From Flavonifractor sp. An10 (GTDB taxonomy: Bacteria > Bacillota > Clostridia > Oscillospirales > Oscillospiraceae): a stretch of DNA of 64,000 nt. The stretch is taken from the NCBI RefSeq assembly GCF_002161215.1, contig NZ_NFMB01000009.1:1-64000 (forward strand). The letters are read 5' to 3'. Below the pieces are notes generated by a model. The model saw only the letters and a program-made list of their open reading frames with translations. It made no database searches and was not told where the DNA came from. A program made the translations under genes and the position numbers. Positions 8,898-19,085 of the stretch are shown here, one piece after another; the first letter of the stretch is position 1; every line of letters begins with the position of its first letter.

Positions 8898-8908
8898 GTA
8901 CCCGCTTT

Positions 8909-9643
8909 TCAGCTGCCGCGGCCCAGCCGCCGCTCCAGATGGGCCAGGAAGGCGGCGGGATCGCCGTTGAGCACCAGCTCCGCCGGGAATCCCACCTCCT
9001 CCAGCAGGGCCTGGGCGTACTGGTGGCCCCCCACGGCGGAGACGAAGTGGGCGTCGCTGCCCACCACCACCGGCACCCCCTCCCGGCGGCAGACCGACAG
9101 CATCTCCTTCACGTTGGCGGTGGAGTTGACCCGGGAGCAGGCAGGGGAGAGGGAGGTGTTGTTCACCTCCAGCAACACATCCCGCTCCCCGGCGGAGCGC
9201 ACCAGGGCCTCATAGTCCAGGGGATAGCGGCCGTCGTCCGGATGGCCCAGGATGCAGATTTTGGGGCAGGTGTCCATGGCGCGCACCATAGCCTGGGTGT
9301 TGGCGTCCGCGTCGCCGCCCTGGGGCATGCACCAGATGTGCTGGCTGGCGACGGCCATGTCCAGGTTGTTCAGCAGCTTGGGGGGCAGATCCACGGTGCC
9401 GTCGAAGTCCATCACATTGAGTTCCGCGCCCATCAGCACCTTCACGCCGTAAATCTCCCGGTCAATCACCTTGAAGTTGAGAAAATAGTCCCTGTGTGTG
9501 GTCAGCTCCATGCCGGGGGCGTGGTCGGTGATGCAGATGAGCTCCAGTTCCCGCTCCGCCGCCGCCCGCACCATCTCCAGCAGGGTGCAGTAGGCGTGCC
9601 CGCTGGCAAGGGTGTGGGTGTGGCTGTCCAGCAAAAATTTCAT
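8909..9643 (-). CDS. PHP-domain hydrolase, YcdX type
   Basis: 244 residues of the polymerase-and-histidinol-phosphatase superfamily, trinuclear metal hydrolases. The opening DSHTHTLASGHAY gives His8, His10 and His16; CITDHAPG, MGAELNVMDFDG, ILGHPDDGRY and VVGSDAHF supply the other expected ligands. The closest remembered group is the YcdX-like phosphatases, so phosphoester hydrolysis is likely but the substrate is not known. The start at 9643 has AAAGGAG upstream; the frame extends further back without a ribosome site. Confidence 0.85.
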   Translation of the reverse strand: MKFLLDSHTHTLASGHAYCTLLEMVRAAAERELELICITDHAPGMELTTHRDYFLNFKVIDREIYGVKVLMGAELNVMDFDGTVDLPPKLLNNLDMAVASQHIWCMPQGGDADANTQAMVRAMDTCPKICILGHPDDGRYPLDYEALVRSAGERDVLLEVNNTSLSPACSRVNSTANVKEMLSVCRREGVPVVVGSDAHFVSAVGGHQYAQALLEEVGFPAELVLNGDPAAFLAHLERRLGRGS

Positions 9644-9686
9644 AGGCTCACTCCTTTTTATCCCCTCTATCATACCCGGAAAAGCG

Positions 9687-9726
9687 CAAAAAGGCAAGGG
9701 CCCGACGCAGATGCGCCGGGCCCTTG
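9687..9726 (-). terminator. Intrinsic terminator of the phosphoketolase gene
   Basis: Arms CAAGGGCCCG (9695-9704) and CGGGCCCTTG (9717-9726) with a run of A at 9688-9692, a U-tract on the minus strand. Confidence 0.8.
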
Positions 9727-9742
9727 TACGGCAGGGTATGGG

Positions 9743-12175
9743 TCAGATTCCCGCCCCGCTGTTCCACTTCCAGTCGCGGATCTCAGGCATGTCCTGTCCG
9801 TGGGTAGTGATATACTGCTTGTGCTCCACCAGCTTGTCCTTCATCCGCTGAACCAGGAAGGCCCCCCGGTTGCCAAGCTGGGGCAGCCGCTTTACCGTGT
9901 CGATCACCAGATCATAACGGTCGATGGCGTTGAGCACCCGCATGTCGAAGGGGGTGGTAATGGTGCCCTCCTCCCGGTAGCCCCGGACGTGGATGTTCTT
10001 GTTGTGACGGCGATAGGTCAGCTCGTGCACCAGGGAGGGATAGCCGTGGAAGGCAAAGATGATGGGCTTGTCCCGGGTGAAGAGCACGTCGTAGTCCTCG
10101 TCCGTCAGGCCGTGGGGGTGCTCCGTGTGGGGCTGGAGCTTCATGAGATCCACCACGTTCACCACCCGCAGGCGCACCTCGGGCAGGGCCTGGCGCAGGA
10201 TGGTGACGGCGGCCAGGGTCTCCAGGGTGGGGGTGTCGCCGCAGCAGGCCAGCACCGCGTCGGGCTCCGCCCCCTGGTCGTTGGAGGCCCACTGCCAGAT
10301 GCCGATGCCATGGGTGCAGTGCTTGATGGCCTCGTCCATGGTGAGCCACTGGGGCCGGGGGTGCTTGGAGGCGATGATCACGTTGATATAGTTCCGGCTT
10401 TTGATGCAGTGGTCGAAGCAGGAGAGCAGGCAGTTGGCGTCGGGGGGCAGATAGAGCCGCACCACGTCCGCCTTCTTGTTGGCCACGTGATCCAGGAAGC
10501 CGGGATCCTGGTGGGTGAAGCCGTTGTGATCCTGCTGCCACACGTTGGAGGTGAGCAGGTAATTCAGGGAGGCGATATCCTGCCGCCAGGGCAGCTGCCG
10601 GGCCACCTTGAGCCACTTGGCATGCTGGCTCACCATGGAGTCCACGATGCGGATGAAGGCCTCATAGCTGCTGAGGACGCCGTGGCGGCCGGTGAGCAGA
10701 TAGCCCTCCAGCCAGCCCTGGCACATGTGCTCGGAGAGCATGCCGTCCAGGATGCGCCCGTCGGGGGAGAGCCCTGCGTCGCCCTTCTCCAGCTCCGCGT
10801 TCCACCGGCGGCCGGTGACCTCAAAGACCGCCCCCAGCTTGTTGCTCAGAGCCTCGTCGGGGGAGAAGATGCGGAAATTGCGGGCCTTCTGGTTCAGCTT
10901 CACCACGTCCCGGATGTACTGCCCCAGCACCGACATGTCCTCCGCGGACACAGAGCCGGGGGCGGGAACCTCCACGGCGTATTTGGGGAAGGCGGGTGTG
11001 CGCAGCTCCCGCAGGAGCAGCCCGCCGTTGGCGTGGGGGTTGGCCCCCATGCGCCGCTCTCCCTGGGGGGCGAAGGACCGCAGGGCGGGGGCCGGCGCGC
11101 CTTCGGCGTCGAAGAGCTCCTCCGGCCGGTAGCTGCGCAGCCAGGACTCCAGGACGGCCAGCCGCTCCGGATGGGCGTCATCCACCGCCACCGGCAGCTG
11201 GTGGGTGCGGAACGTGCCCTCCACCGGCACCCCCTCCACCGACCTGGGGCAGGTCCACCCCTTGGGGGAGCGGAACACGATCATGGGCCAGCGGGGCCTG
11301 CTGGTGTCGCCGAACTCCCGGGCGCCCTGCTGGATGCGCTGGATCTCCCGCACTGCCCAGTCCAGGGCGGCGGCCATCTTCTGGTGCATCTGGGCGGGCT
11401 CGTCCCCCTCCACAAAGCGGGGAGTCCAGCCGCAGCCCTTGAAGAAGTCCTCCACCTCCTCGCGGGTGATGCGGGCGAAGAGGGAGGGGGAGGAGATCTT
11501 GTAGCCGTTGAGGTGGAGGATGGGGAGCACCGCCCCGTCGGAGGCGGGGTTGAGAAATTTGTTGGAGTGCCAGGCGGCGGCCAGGGGGCCGGTCTCCGCC
11601 TCCCCGTCCCCCACCACGCAGGCGGCGATCAGCTCCGGGTTGTCCATCACCGCGCCGAAGGCGTGGGCCAGGGAGTAGCCCAGCTCGCCCCCCTCATTGA
11701 TGGAGCCGGGGGTCTCGGGGGGACAGTGGCTGCCGATGCCGCCGGGGAAGGAGAACTGCCGGAACAGGCGGCGCATGCCCTCCTCATCCTGGCTCACGTT
11801 GGGATAGCGCTCGCTGTAGCTGCCCTCCAGATAGGTCTGGGCCACCATGGCGCTCCCCCCGTGGCCGGGGCCGGAGACATAGATCATATTGAGCTCATAC
11901 CGGGTGATCACCCGGTTGAGGTGGGTGTAGATGAAATTCTGCCCCGGCACGGTGCCCCAGTGGCCCACCGGAGTGGGTTTCAGATGCTCCGGCCGCAGGG
12001 GCCCCCGCAGCAGGGGATTGTCCAGCAGATAGAGCTGCCCGGCGGCAAGGTAATTGGACGCGCGCCAGTAGGCGTCCACCCGGCGGAGCTGCTCCGGGGT
12101 GAGGGGGCCCTTCTTGGACATGCGGGTGGAAGATTTCACAGGGGGTTTTGCCTGCTCCTTGGGCGTTTTCGCCAA
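9743..12175 (-). CDS. xfp: Phosphoketolase
   Basis: Splits xylulose 5-phosphate (and in many relatives fructose 6-phosphate) with phosphate to acetyl phosphate plus an aldose phosphate, using thiamine diphosphate and Mg. The 810 residues match the family. [11 protein letters not shown] (71-81), SGPGHGG (101-107) and the diphosphate-binding GDGEAETGP (189-197) are present. The start is TTG at 12175, strongly supported by AAGGAGGT eight bases upstream; the first internal ATG is 18 codons in. A strong promoter precedes it and an intrinsic terminator follows. The enzyme gives the cell an acetyl phosphate and ATP route from sugars. Confidence 0.95.
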   Translation of the reverse strand: MAKTPKEQAKPPVKSSTRMSKKGPLTPEQLRRVDAYWRASNYLAAGQLYLLDNPLLRGPLRPEHLKPTPVGHWGTVPGQNFIYTHLNRVITRYELNMIYVSGPGHGGSAMVAQTYLEGSYSERYPNVSQDEEGMRRLFRQFSFPGGIGSHCPPETPGSINEGGELGYSLAHAFGAVMDNPELIAACVVGDGEAETGPLAAAWHSNKFLNPASDGAVLPILHLNGYKISSPSLFARITREEVEDFFKGCGWTPRFVEGDEPAQMHQKMAAALDWAVREIQRIQQGAREFGDTSRPRWPMIVFRSPKGWTCPRSVEGVPVEGTFRTHQLPVAVDDAHPERLAVLESWLRSYRPEELFDAEGAPAPALRSFAPQGERRMGANPHANGGLLLRELRTPAFPKYAVEVPAPGSVSAEDMSVLGQYIRDVVKLNQKARNFRIFSPDEALSNKLGAVFEVTGRRWNAELEKGDAGLSPDGRILDGMLSEHMCQGWLEGYLLTGRHGVLSSYEAFIRIVDSMVSQHAKWLKVARQLPWRQDIASLNYLLTSNVWQQDHNGFTHQDPGFLDHVANKKADVVRLYLPPDANCLLSCFDHCIKSRNYINVIIASKHPRPQWLTMDEAIKHCTHGIGIWQWASNDQGAEPDAVLACCGDTPTLETLAAVTILRQALPEVRLRVVNVVDLMKLQPHTEHPHGLTDEDYDVLFTRDKPIIFAFHGYPSLVHELTYRRHNKNIHVRGYREEGTITTPFDMRVLNAIDRYDLVIDTVKRLPQLGNRGAFLVQRMKDKLVEHKQYITTHGQDMPEIRDWKWNSGAGI

Positions 12176-12210
12176 GCTGACGACCTCCTTAACAGGGATA
12201 TTCGATTCTC

Positions 12211-12238
12211 ATTATACCGGAGCGGCGGGCGCTGTCAA
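12211..12238 (-). promoter_or_regulatory. Promoter of phosphoketolase
   Basis: Minus strand: TTGACA (12233-12238), 16-base spacer, TATAAT (12211-12216). Both hexamers are perfect. Confidence 0.85.
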
Positions 12239-12264
12239 GAGCGGGGACGTAAAATTTCCCGCGC

Positions 12265-13605
12265 TCACAGGCCGGCCAGCCGCAGCCGGGCGGTGCGCCG
12301 GCAGAGGAACAGCGCGGCCAGGCAGGACACCACCTCGGCCACCGGGAAGGACAGCCACACCAGGCCGGGGCTGAGAAAGCCGAAGAGCAGGGCGGCGGGG
12401 AAGAGGAGGGCCACCTGCCGCAGCAGGGAGACCACCAGGCTGGCATTGGCCGCCCCCAGGGCCTGGAGGGCGGCGCAGAGGATCACCGACACCCCGGCGC
12501 ACACAAAGGACAGGGCGATCATCCGCAGGGCGGGGACGCCCTCGGCCAGCACGGCGGCGTCGGCCTCAAAGAGCCGGAGCAGGGGGCCGGGCAGGACGGC
12601 CATCACCACGGTGCCCGCCGCCATGATGGCGATGGACGCCGCCAGGGCGAAGCGGATGACCCCGGTGATGCGCTCCCGCTGCTGGGCGCCGTAATTGAAG
12701 CTGACGATGGGGATGAGGGCGTTGTTCAGGCCGGCGACCGGCATGAACAGGAAGGACTGGAGCTTGAAGTAGGCCCCCAGGATGAACACGCCGGAGGCGG
12801 TGAACAGGGGGAGGATCAGGTTCATGCCCAGGTTCATCACCGTGGCCAGGGCCTGCACCAGGGAGGCGGGTATGCCCACCCGCAGAATGGGGCCGATGAT
12901 GGCCCTGTCGGGGCGGAAGCCCCGGAAGGACAGGCGTACCAGGCTGTTCCGGCGCACCATGACCAGCCCCACCGTCATGCCCACCAGCTGACCCAGCACG
13001 GTGGCGATGGCCGCCCCGGCCACCTCCAGGCGGGGGAAGGGGCCGATGCCGAAGATGAGCAGGGGATCCAGGATCAGGTTGACCACCGCGCCGATGCCCT
13101 GGATGATCATGGGCCCCACGGTATTGCCGGTGGCCTGGAGGGTGCGCTCCCCGGCGAACTGCATGCACACGCCCACGGAGGCCCCGATGACGATGGACAG
13201 GTACTGGGCGCCGTAGGTGATCACCTGGGGCTGTCCGGGGGCGAACAGCTCCATGAAGGGCCGGGCCAGGGTGATCCCCAGCACCAGGAAGATCACCCAG
13301 CACGCCAGGTAGAGGAAATAGCCGTGGGCCACCACCCGGTTGGCCTCCTCCTGCCTGCCCTCCCCCAGCCGGCGGGCCAGCAGGGCGTTGTAGCCCACCC
13401 CCACCCCCACGCAGATGGAGATCATCAGGGTCTGGATGGGGTAGACCAGGGAGAGGGCCACGAAGCCGTCGGCGCTGAGCTGGGCCACAAACATGCTGTC
13501 CACCATGTTGTACAGCGCCTGGATCAGCATGGACAGCATCATGGGCCAGGCCATATTCAGCAGCAGCCGGCGCACCGGCATGACCGCCATCTTGTTTTCC
13601 GCCAA
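12265..13605 (-). CDS. MATE-family multidrug/toxin efflux transporter
   Basis: 446 residues with about 12 membrane segments and the two-fold MATE layout; the opening MPVRRLLLNMAWPMMLSML and ALYNMVDSMFVAQ are typical of the DinF/NorM-like clostridial branch. It should export cationic compounds with Na+ or H+. The start is TTG at 13605, seven bases after GGAGGG, giving an N-terminus aligned with relatives; a frame open to 13638 lacks a site. A terminator lies just upstream and no promoter is obvious, so expression may depend on readthrough. Confidence 0.9.
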   Translation of the reverse strand: MAENKMAVMPVRRLLLNMAWPMMLSMLIQALYNMVDSMFVAQLSADGFVALSLVYPIQTLMISICVGVGVGYNALLARRLGEGRQEEANRVVAHGYFLYLACWVIFLVLGITLARPFMELFAPGQPQVITYGAQYLSIVIGASVGVCMQFAGERTLQATGNTVGPMIIQGIGAVVNLILDPLLIFGIGPFPRLEVAGAAIATVLGQLVGMTVGLVMVRRNSLVRLSFRGFRPDRAIIGPILRVGIPASLVQALATVMNLGMNLILPLFTASGVFILGAYFKLQSFLFMPVAGLNNALIPIVSFNYGAQQRERITGVIRFALAASIAIMAAGTVVMAVLPGPLLRLFEADAAVLAEGVPALRMIALSFVCAGVSVILCAALQALGAANASLVVSLLRQVALLFPAALLFGFLSPGLVWLSFPVAEVVSCLAALFLCRRTARLRLAGL

Positions 13606-13635
13606 ATGAAATCCCTCCAAATGGAATTGATACCG

Positions 13636-13672
13636 CAAAAACGGGTATCGGGGCGATGGCCCCGATACCCGT
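13636..13672 (-). terminator. Intrinsic terminator after the dehydratase-like gene
   Basis: Perfect 14-base arms (13641-13654, 13659-13672) with a run of A at 13637-13641 that forms a U-tract on the minus strand. Confidence 0.8.
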
Positions 13673-13715
13673 CACGTCCCCGCGGCGTGGCAGCCCGCGG
13701 GGCTATCTGTTTGTC

Positions 13716-15020
13716 TCAGGCGCGGACGGCGCCCTCGGCCGCCCGCTTTTCCGCCTCCTGCCGGGCCAGTCCCTTGGCGTTGGCCAGCATCAGCTTGATG
13801 CGGTTCTCCTGGTTGATCTTGGTGGCGCCGGGGTCGTAGTCGATGGCCACGATGTTGGAGAAGGGGTAGTCGTCCTTCAGCTTGCGGATCATGCCCTTGC
13901 CCACAATGTGGTTGGGCAGGCAGCCGAAGGGCTGGGTGCAGACGATGTTGGGGGTGCCGGAGTGGATGAGCTCCAGCATCTCGGCGGTGAGCAGCCAGCC
14001 CTCGCCCATCTTGTTGCCCTCGCCCAGGTAGCCCTGGATCAGCCGGCGGAGATCCTCAAAGGTGCCGGGGGCCCGGAAGCCGCCCTTGGACATGGCGGCG
14101 ATCATGGCCTTCTGGCACTTCTCCACGTAGCCCTTGAAGATCTGGCACACCTTCTTCTTGATCCACTTGCCGCCGTAGATGTTCACATCCACCTCACGGT
14201 TGTAGATCTTGAAGATGATGAAGTCGGTGAGGCCGGGCACCACCGGCTCGGCCCCCTCGGAGAGAAGGAACTGCTCCAGGTTGTTGTTGCCCAGGGGGGA
14301 GTATTTGATGTAGATCTCGCCCACAACGCCTACCCGCACCTTGGGCTCCCCGGCCACGGGGATCTCCTTAAAAGCGGCCACGATGCGGTCGAAATTCTCC
14401 ACCATGCTCTTGAAGGAAAGGCCCTTGCCCTGGTTCATCCCCTCCAGCAGCCAGTTCTCCACCGCCTCAATGGTCTCGTCGGTCTGGCCCTGCTTCACCT
14501 CGTAGGGGCGCACCTGGTTGGCGGTCTGGACGATGATGTCGCCGTACATCATGGCGAAGATGGCCTTGCGCAGGGTGTTGAGCCCCAGCTGGAAGCCGGG
14601 GTTCTTCTCCAGGCCGGACAGGTTCACCGAGATGACGGGGATGAAGCTGAGCCCCGCCTTCTCCAGGGCCTTGCGCAGCAGGTGGATGTAGTTGGAGGCC
14701 CGGCACCCGCCGCCGGTCTGGGTGATCATCAGGGCCACCTTGTGCAGGTCGTACTTGCCGCTCTTGATAGCGTCGATGAGCTGGCCGATCACCAGCAGGG
14801 CGGGGTAGCAGGTGTCGTTGTGGACGTACTTGAGGCCCTCGTCCACGATGCCCCGGTGGTTGGTGGTGAGCATCTCCACCTTGAAGCCCTCGGTCTCCAG
14901 AATCCGGGCCATGAGCCCGAAGTGAACCGGCAGCATGGTGGGGAAGAGGATGGTGTACTCCTCCTTCATCTCCTTGGTGAAGAGAAGGCGGCCGGTTTTG
15001 TCGTATACCAGTTCTGCCAT
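13716..15020 (-). CDS. 2-hydroxyacyl-CoA dehydratase-like protein (activator partner)
   Basis: 434 residues; the start at 15020 has AAAGGATCC upstream and a longer frame is discarded. Cysteine-bearing motifs VHNDTCYPALLVIGQL, TQTGGGCRASNY and CTQPFGCLPNHIVG resemble the [4Fe-4S]-binding dehydratase (HgdB-like) component. In many Clostridia this segment is the C-terminal part of one protein of about 1400 residues that starts with tandem BadF/BcrA activase domains; here it is a separate gene downstream of the activase on the same strand. Likely cytoplasmic and involved in ATP-driven electron transfer; substrate unknown. Confidence 0.8.
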   Translation of the reverse strand: MAELVYDKTGRLLFTKEMKEEYTILFPTMLPVHFGLMARILETEGFKVEMLTTNHRGIVDEGLKYVHNDTCYPALLVIGQLIDAIKSGKYDLHKVALMITQTGGGCRASNYIHLLRKALEKAGLSFIPVISVNLSGLEKNPGFQLGLNTLRKAIFAMMYGDIIVQTANQVRPYEVKQGQTDETIEAVENWLLEGMNQGKGLSFKSMVENFDRIVAAFKEIPVAGEPKVRVGVVGEIYIKYSPLGNNNLEQFLLSEGAEPVVPGLTDFIIFKIYNREVDVNIYGGKWIKKKVCQIFKGYVEKCQKAMIAAMSKGGFRAPGTFEDLRRLIQGYLGEGNKMGEGWLLTAEMLELIHSGTPNIVCTQPFGCLPNHIVGKGMIRKLKDDYPFSNIVAIDYDPGATKINQENRIKLMLANAKGLARQEAEKRAAEGAVRA

Positions 15021-15070
15021 AGAAATTGGATCCTTTCGTTGGAAGTACAGGGAAACGGGCGAAACGCCGC

Positions 15071-15820
15071 TTACAGGGGCCTGGCCCATACCTCGGCCCA
15101 GGCGGGGCGGAAGCCGGCGTTTCGGGCGGTGTTCAGAGAGAAGATATGGCTCTGGGCGGTGCCGTAGAAGGGGACGATCCCCCGGCGGAGCAGCTCGTCC
15201 TTCAGCAGGGCGGTGAGCCCGGCGGCCAGACCCCGCCCACGGTGGGGCGGCAGCACGTTGACGCCGATCTGCCACAGCCGCTCCCCGTCCCGGCTGGCCC
15301 CCGCCATGCCGACGGGCTGTCCCCCTTCGTCCAGGGCGGCCACGGCCAGCATGTCCGGGAAGTCGGGCTGGAAGGCCAGGGCGTCCGTCCACCGGCCGTC
15401 CCCCCGAAACCGCTTCAGCTCCGCCTGTTCATACCAGGCCGCGGGAAATTCCGCGCTGGCCGGGGGGCAGGTCAGATCGGGGGCGAAGAAGGGGTGGGCG
15501 TTGGCGACCGTCCAGCCCCAGGGGCGCAGGGCGTCGTCCATCTGCTTCAGGCAGGCGTAGTCCAGGCACCACTCCGGCTCCAGCTTAGTCAGGTGCTCCC
15601 GGGCCCAGGGGAGCAGGCACTCGTGGACGGCGAAGGCCGCCGCACCCCGGCGGATGTGCCCCAGGAAGAAGGGGTGCCCCGCCCGGTAGCGCCGCCGGCG
15701 GAAATCCTCCCGCCAGGGGGCCGCGGTGACCCTGCCGGGGGTGTCCCACACGTCCGGCTCCAGGCCCAGGTCGGCGGAGAGCTGCCCGTCGATGACGGCG
15801 TCCAGTTCCTGTCGTGTCAT
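15071..15820 (-). CDS. GNAT-family N-acetyltransferase
   Basis: 249 residues. The start at 15820 lies five bases after the stop of the activase gene and has a poor ribosome site, so translation is probably coupled. The C-terminal half shows the acetyl-CoA-binding motif IGVNVLPPHRGRGLAAGLTA followed by GTAQSHIFSLNTARNAGFRP, typical of GNAT motifs A and B. The N-terminal half is not recognised. It separates two genes that are usually fused, so it may act on a metabolite or protein of that pathway. Confidence 0.8.
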   Translation of the reverse strand: MTRQELDAVIDGQLSADLGLEPDVWDTPGRVTAAPWREDFRRRRYRAGHPFFLGHIRRGAAAFAVHECLLPWAREHLTKLEPEWCLDYACLKQMDDALRPWGWTVANAHPFFAPDLTCPPASAEFPAAWYEQAELKRFRGDGRWTDALAFQPDFPDMLAVAALDEGGQPVGMAGASRDGERLWQIGVNVLPPHRGRGLAAGLTALLKDELLRRGIVPFYGTAQSHIFSLNTARNAGFRPAWAEVWARPL

Positions 15821-15825
15821 ATCGT

Positions 15826-18774
15826 TCAACCGTTGGCGGCCTGCTGGGCCTTGCGGGCATCCATGGCGGCCATGAGGGAGCGGACGCGGATCTTCACCGC
15901 GCCCAGATTGCTGATGTCGTCGATCTTCAGCTGGGTGTACAGCTTGCCGCCGTGCTCCAGGATGTCCCGCAGCTCGTCGGTGGTGATGGCGTCGGTGCCG
16001 CAGCCGAAGCTCACCAGCTGCACCACCTGCATGTCGGGCTGGGTACACACATAGCGGGCGGCGTTGTACATCCGGCTCTGGAACGTCCACTGGTTGAGCA
16101 CCTTTCGGGGGGCGTAGCCCTCCAGGTAGCTGAGGGCGTCCTCGGTGACCAGCACGAAGCCGAAGGAGGTGATCAGATCGTTGATGCCGTGGTTGATCTC
16201 CGGATCGATGTGGTAGGGCCGACCGCAGGCCACGATGATGGGCATGTTGTGGGCCCGGGCATAGTCGATGTACTGCTTCCCGGTCTCCCGCACGTCGTGG
16301 ACGTAGGCGTCGTAGGCCTCATAGGCCGCCTTGGCCGCCGCCACCGACTCCTTTTTGGGAATGGAGAAGTGCTCCTCCATGAGCTGGGCGATGCGCTTTT
16401 CGAAGTCCTTGTGCCGCCACAGGCCCACATAGGGGTTGAGGAACCTGGTCTGCTTGAGCATGGGCACGTTGGCGGCCAGCAGCTCGGGGTAGTAGGCCAC
16501 CACCGGGCAGTTGTAGTGGTTGTCGCCGATGCCCTCGTCGTTGTTGTAGGACATGCAGGGGTACCAGATGGCGTCCACACCTTCCTCCACCAGGGCCTCC
16601 ACATGGCCGTGGAGCAGCTTGGCGGGGTAGCACACCGTGTCCGACGGGATGGTGTGCTGGCCTTTCAGGTACAGCTTGCGGGAGGACTCGGGGGAGAGCA
16701 CCACCTCGAAGTTGAGGCGGGTGAAGAACTCAAACCAGAAGGGCAGGTTCTCGTACATGTTCAGCCCGAAGGGGATGCCCATGCGGCCCCGGACGCCGTT
16801 TCCGCTCCCCTTGCCCTGGAGGGCGCGGAGCTTCTTGTACTTGTAGTGCATCAGGTCGGGGTTCTCCACCTTCTCCTTACCCAGGGGGCGGGAGCAGCGG
16901 TTGCCCGAGATGAAGCGCCGCCCGCCGTCGAAGGTGTTGACGGTGAGGGAGCAGTGGTTGGTGCACAGGTTGCAGGTGGCGGGCTTGGCGGTGTGGGTGA
17001 AGGCCTCCAGGGCCTTGGCGTCCAGGAGGGTGCTCTTGTCCAGGTGGAGATCCCGGGCGTACAGGGCCGCGCCGAAGGCGCCCATGATGCCGGAGATGGT
17101 GGGGCGGGTGACCTCCCGGCCCAGCTCCTGCTCAAAGGCCCGGAGCACCGCGTCGTTGTGGAAGGTGCCGCCCTGCACCACGATGTGCTGGCCCAGATCG
17201 TCGGCGTTGGCCGCCCGGATGACCTTGTACACCGCGTTTTTCACGATGGAGATGGACAATCCGGCGGAGATGTCCTCCACGCTGGCGCCGTCCTTCTGGG
17301 CCTGCTTCACGCTGGAGTTCATGAACACGGTGCAGCGGGAGCCCAGGTTCACCGGGTGCTTGGCCAGCAGGCCCAGCTTGGCGAAGTCGGCGATGCTGTA
17401 GCCCAGGGCCTTGGCGAAGGTCTCGATGAAGGAGCCGCAGCCGGAGGAGCAGGCCTCGTTGAGCATGATGGAGTCCACGGCCCCGTTGCGGATCTTGAAG
17501 CACTTCATGTCCTGGCCGCCGATGTCGATGATGAAGTCCACGTCGGGGTTGAAGTGGCGGGCGGCGCTGTAGTGGGCCACCGTCTCCACCAGGCCGGCGT
17601 CGCAGGAGAAGGCGTTTTTGATCAGATCCTCGCCGTAGCCGGTGACGGCGGCGCCCTTGATGGTAATCCGGCCGCCGCACAGGGAGTAGATCTCCTTCAG
17701 CTGCTCCAGCACGATGGCCACCGGGTTGCCCTGGTTGGAGTGGTAGTAGGTGTAGAGCAGCCCGCCGTCGGCGGTGATCAGGGCCATCTTGGTGGTGGTG
17801 GAGCCGGCGTCGATGCCCAGCCAGGCGTCGCCGGTGTAGGTGTGAATATCCACCTCGGGGGGGTGCATGGCGTTGTGCCGGGCCAGGAAGGAATCGTACT
17901 CCTCCTGGCTGTCAAACAGGGGGGGCATGGTGTCCACCAGGCCCACGCTGTCCACGCTCTGTTCCAGCCGCTCCAGCACCTCGTCGAAGGGGCGCTCGGC
18001 GTAGTCGGAGGAGCACAGGGCCGCGCCGATGCCGGCGAAGCAGTCGCCGTCCTCCGGGAAGATGGCGTGGGCCTCGTCCAGCTGGAGGCTCTCCACAAAC
18101 CGCTGGCGCAGGCCCTTCAGGAAGTGGAGGGGGCCGCCCAGGAACACGATCTTGCCCTTCAGCTCACGGCCCTGGGTCAGGCCGGCCACGGTCTGATCCA
18201 CCACCGCCTGGAAGATGGAGGCCGCCACGTCCTCCTTGCGGCCGCCCTGGTTGAGGATGGGCTGGATGTCGCTCTTGGCGAACACGCCGCAGCGGGAGGC
18301 GATGGGATAGATCTTCTCGTGCTTCAGGCTCAGCTCGTCCAGCTCGTCCACGCTCACGTTCATAAGGGTGGCCATCTGGTCGATGAAGGCGCCGGTGCCG
18401 CCGGCGCAGGAGCCGTTCATCCGCTCCTCCAGAGCGCCGCCGAAGAAGATGATCTTGGCGTCCTCGCCGCCCAGCTCAATCACCGCGTCGGTGTCGGGTA
18501 TGTACTGGTTGACGGCGGCGGCGGTGGCGTACACCTCCTGCACAAAATCAATGTCCGCCGCCTTGGCCACGCCCAGGCCGGCGGAGCCGGTGATCACGAT
18601 GCGCACCTGCTGCCCAGCCAGCTTGTCACGGATGGAGCGCAGGGTCTCCGCCGCCCGCTCCCGGGCCTTGGAGTAGTGCCGCTCATAGGAGCGGAACAGC
18701 AGCTTGTTCTGTTCGTCCAGCACCACCACCTTGACGGTGGTGGAGCCGATGTCAATACCGATACGAAGGCTCAT
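15826..18774 (-). CDS. Tandem acyl-CoA dehydratase activase (BadF/BcrA-type ATPases)
   Basis: 982 residues. Two ASKHA-type ATPase modules are seen: IDIGSTTVKVV near residue 6 and IDAGSTTTKMA near residue 320. Each has its cysteine pair for a bridging [4Fe-4S] cluster: GSCAGGTGAF with SRCGVFAKSD, and ACSSGCGSF with GSRCTVFMNSS. The C-terminal 350 residues match the DUF2229-type domain. By family, ATP-driven low-potential electrons are passed to a 2-hydroxyacyl-CoA dehydratase-like partner, here probably the 434-residue protein downstream. The start at 18774 has AGGTGA upstream; a GTG at 18783 is possible. Confidence 0.88.
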   Translation of the reverse strand: MSLRIGIDIGSTTVKVVVLDEQNKLLFRSYERHYSKARERAAETLRSIRDKLAGQQVRIVITGSAGLGVAKAADIDFVQEVYATAAAVNQYIPDTDAVIELGGEDAKIIFFGGALEERMNGSCAGGTGAFIDQMATLMNVSVDELDELSLKHEKIYPIASRCGVFAKSDIQPILNQGGRKEDVAASIFQAVVDQTVAGLTQGRELKGKIVFLGGPLHFLKGLRQRFVESLQLDEAHAIFPEDGDCFAGIGAALCSSDYAERPFDEVLERLEQSVDSVGLVDTMPPLFDSQEEYDSFLARHNAMHPPEVDIHTYTGDAWLGIDAGSTTTKMALITADGGLLYTYYHSNQGNPVAIVLEQLKEIYSLCGGRITIKGAAVTGYGEDLIKNAFSCDAGLVETVAHYSAARHFNPDVDFIIDIGGQDMKCFKIRNGAVDSIMLNEACSSGCGSFIETFAKALGYSIADFAKLGLLAKHPVNLGSRCTVFMNSSVKQAQKDGASVEDISAGLSISIVKNAVYKVIRAANADDLGQHIVVQGGTFHNDAVLRAFEQELGREVTRPTISGIMGAFGAALYARDLHLDKSTLLDAKALEAFTHTAKPATCNLCTNHCSLTVNTFDGGRRFISGNRCSRPLGKEKVENPDLMHYKYKKLRALQGKGSGNGVRGRMGIPFGLNMYENLPFWFEFFTRLNFEVVLSPESSRKLYLKGQHTIPSDTVCYPAKLLHGHVEALVEEGVDAIWYPCMSYNNDEGIGDNHYNCPVVAYYPELLAANVPMLKQTRFLNPYVGLWRHKDFEKRIAQLMEEHFSIPKKESVAAAKAAYEAYDAYVHDVRETGKQYIDYARAHNMPIIVACGRPYHIDPEINHGINDLITSFGFVLVTEDALSYLEGYAPRKVLNQWTFQSRMYNAARYVCTQPDMQVVQLVSFGCGTDAITTDELRDILEHGGKLYTQLKIDDISNLGAVKIRVRSLMAAMDARKAQQAANG

Positions 18775-18814
18775 GCAAGTCACCTGATACCTTTAACAAA
18801 ATTTCGCACCGTAC

Positions 18815-18843
18815 ATAATATATCAAAATCTGATTTTTTACAA
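18815..18843 (-). promoter_or_regulatory. Promoter of the activase operon
   Basis: Minus strand: TTGTAA (18838-18843), 17-base spacer, TATTAT (18815-18820). The gap 18775-19085 holds only this, the divergent promoter below and a GC-rich imperfect hairpin near 18968-19000. Confidence 0.65.
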
Positions 18844-19025
18844 CCCCAAAGTGGCAAAAACCAGGATGTTCCGTAGTCGGAAGGAACTGTCGGCGCAGGC
18901 ATGCGCGGCCTCCGGACGGACGATAGCCCATAAAATATATATGATTTTAGGTAAAAATGCATAAAACCATGGCCGCGGCGGCGGTGGCAGCGGCCATTTT
19001 TATGGAATTTTAATCTTCCTTAAGT

Positions 19026-19053
19026 TTGCCCTTTCAGAAAAGCGTGGTACAAT
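19026..19053 (+). promoter_or_regulatory. Promoter of the DUF1700/DUF4097 pair
   Basis: TTGCCC (19026-19031), 16-base spacer, TACAAT (19048-19053), 33 bases before the start codon. Confidence 0.6.
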
Positions 19054-19085
19054 GGCTCCAGACTCAAGGAGAGGACGGAGCGCGT

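Noticed and set aside
18965-19000. Terminator hairpin before the DUF1700 gene
   Set aside because: The stem is imperfect and no gene needing termination ends there.
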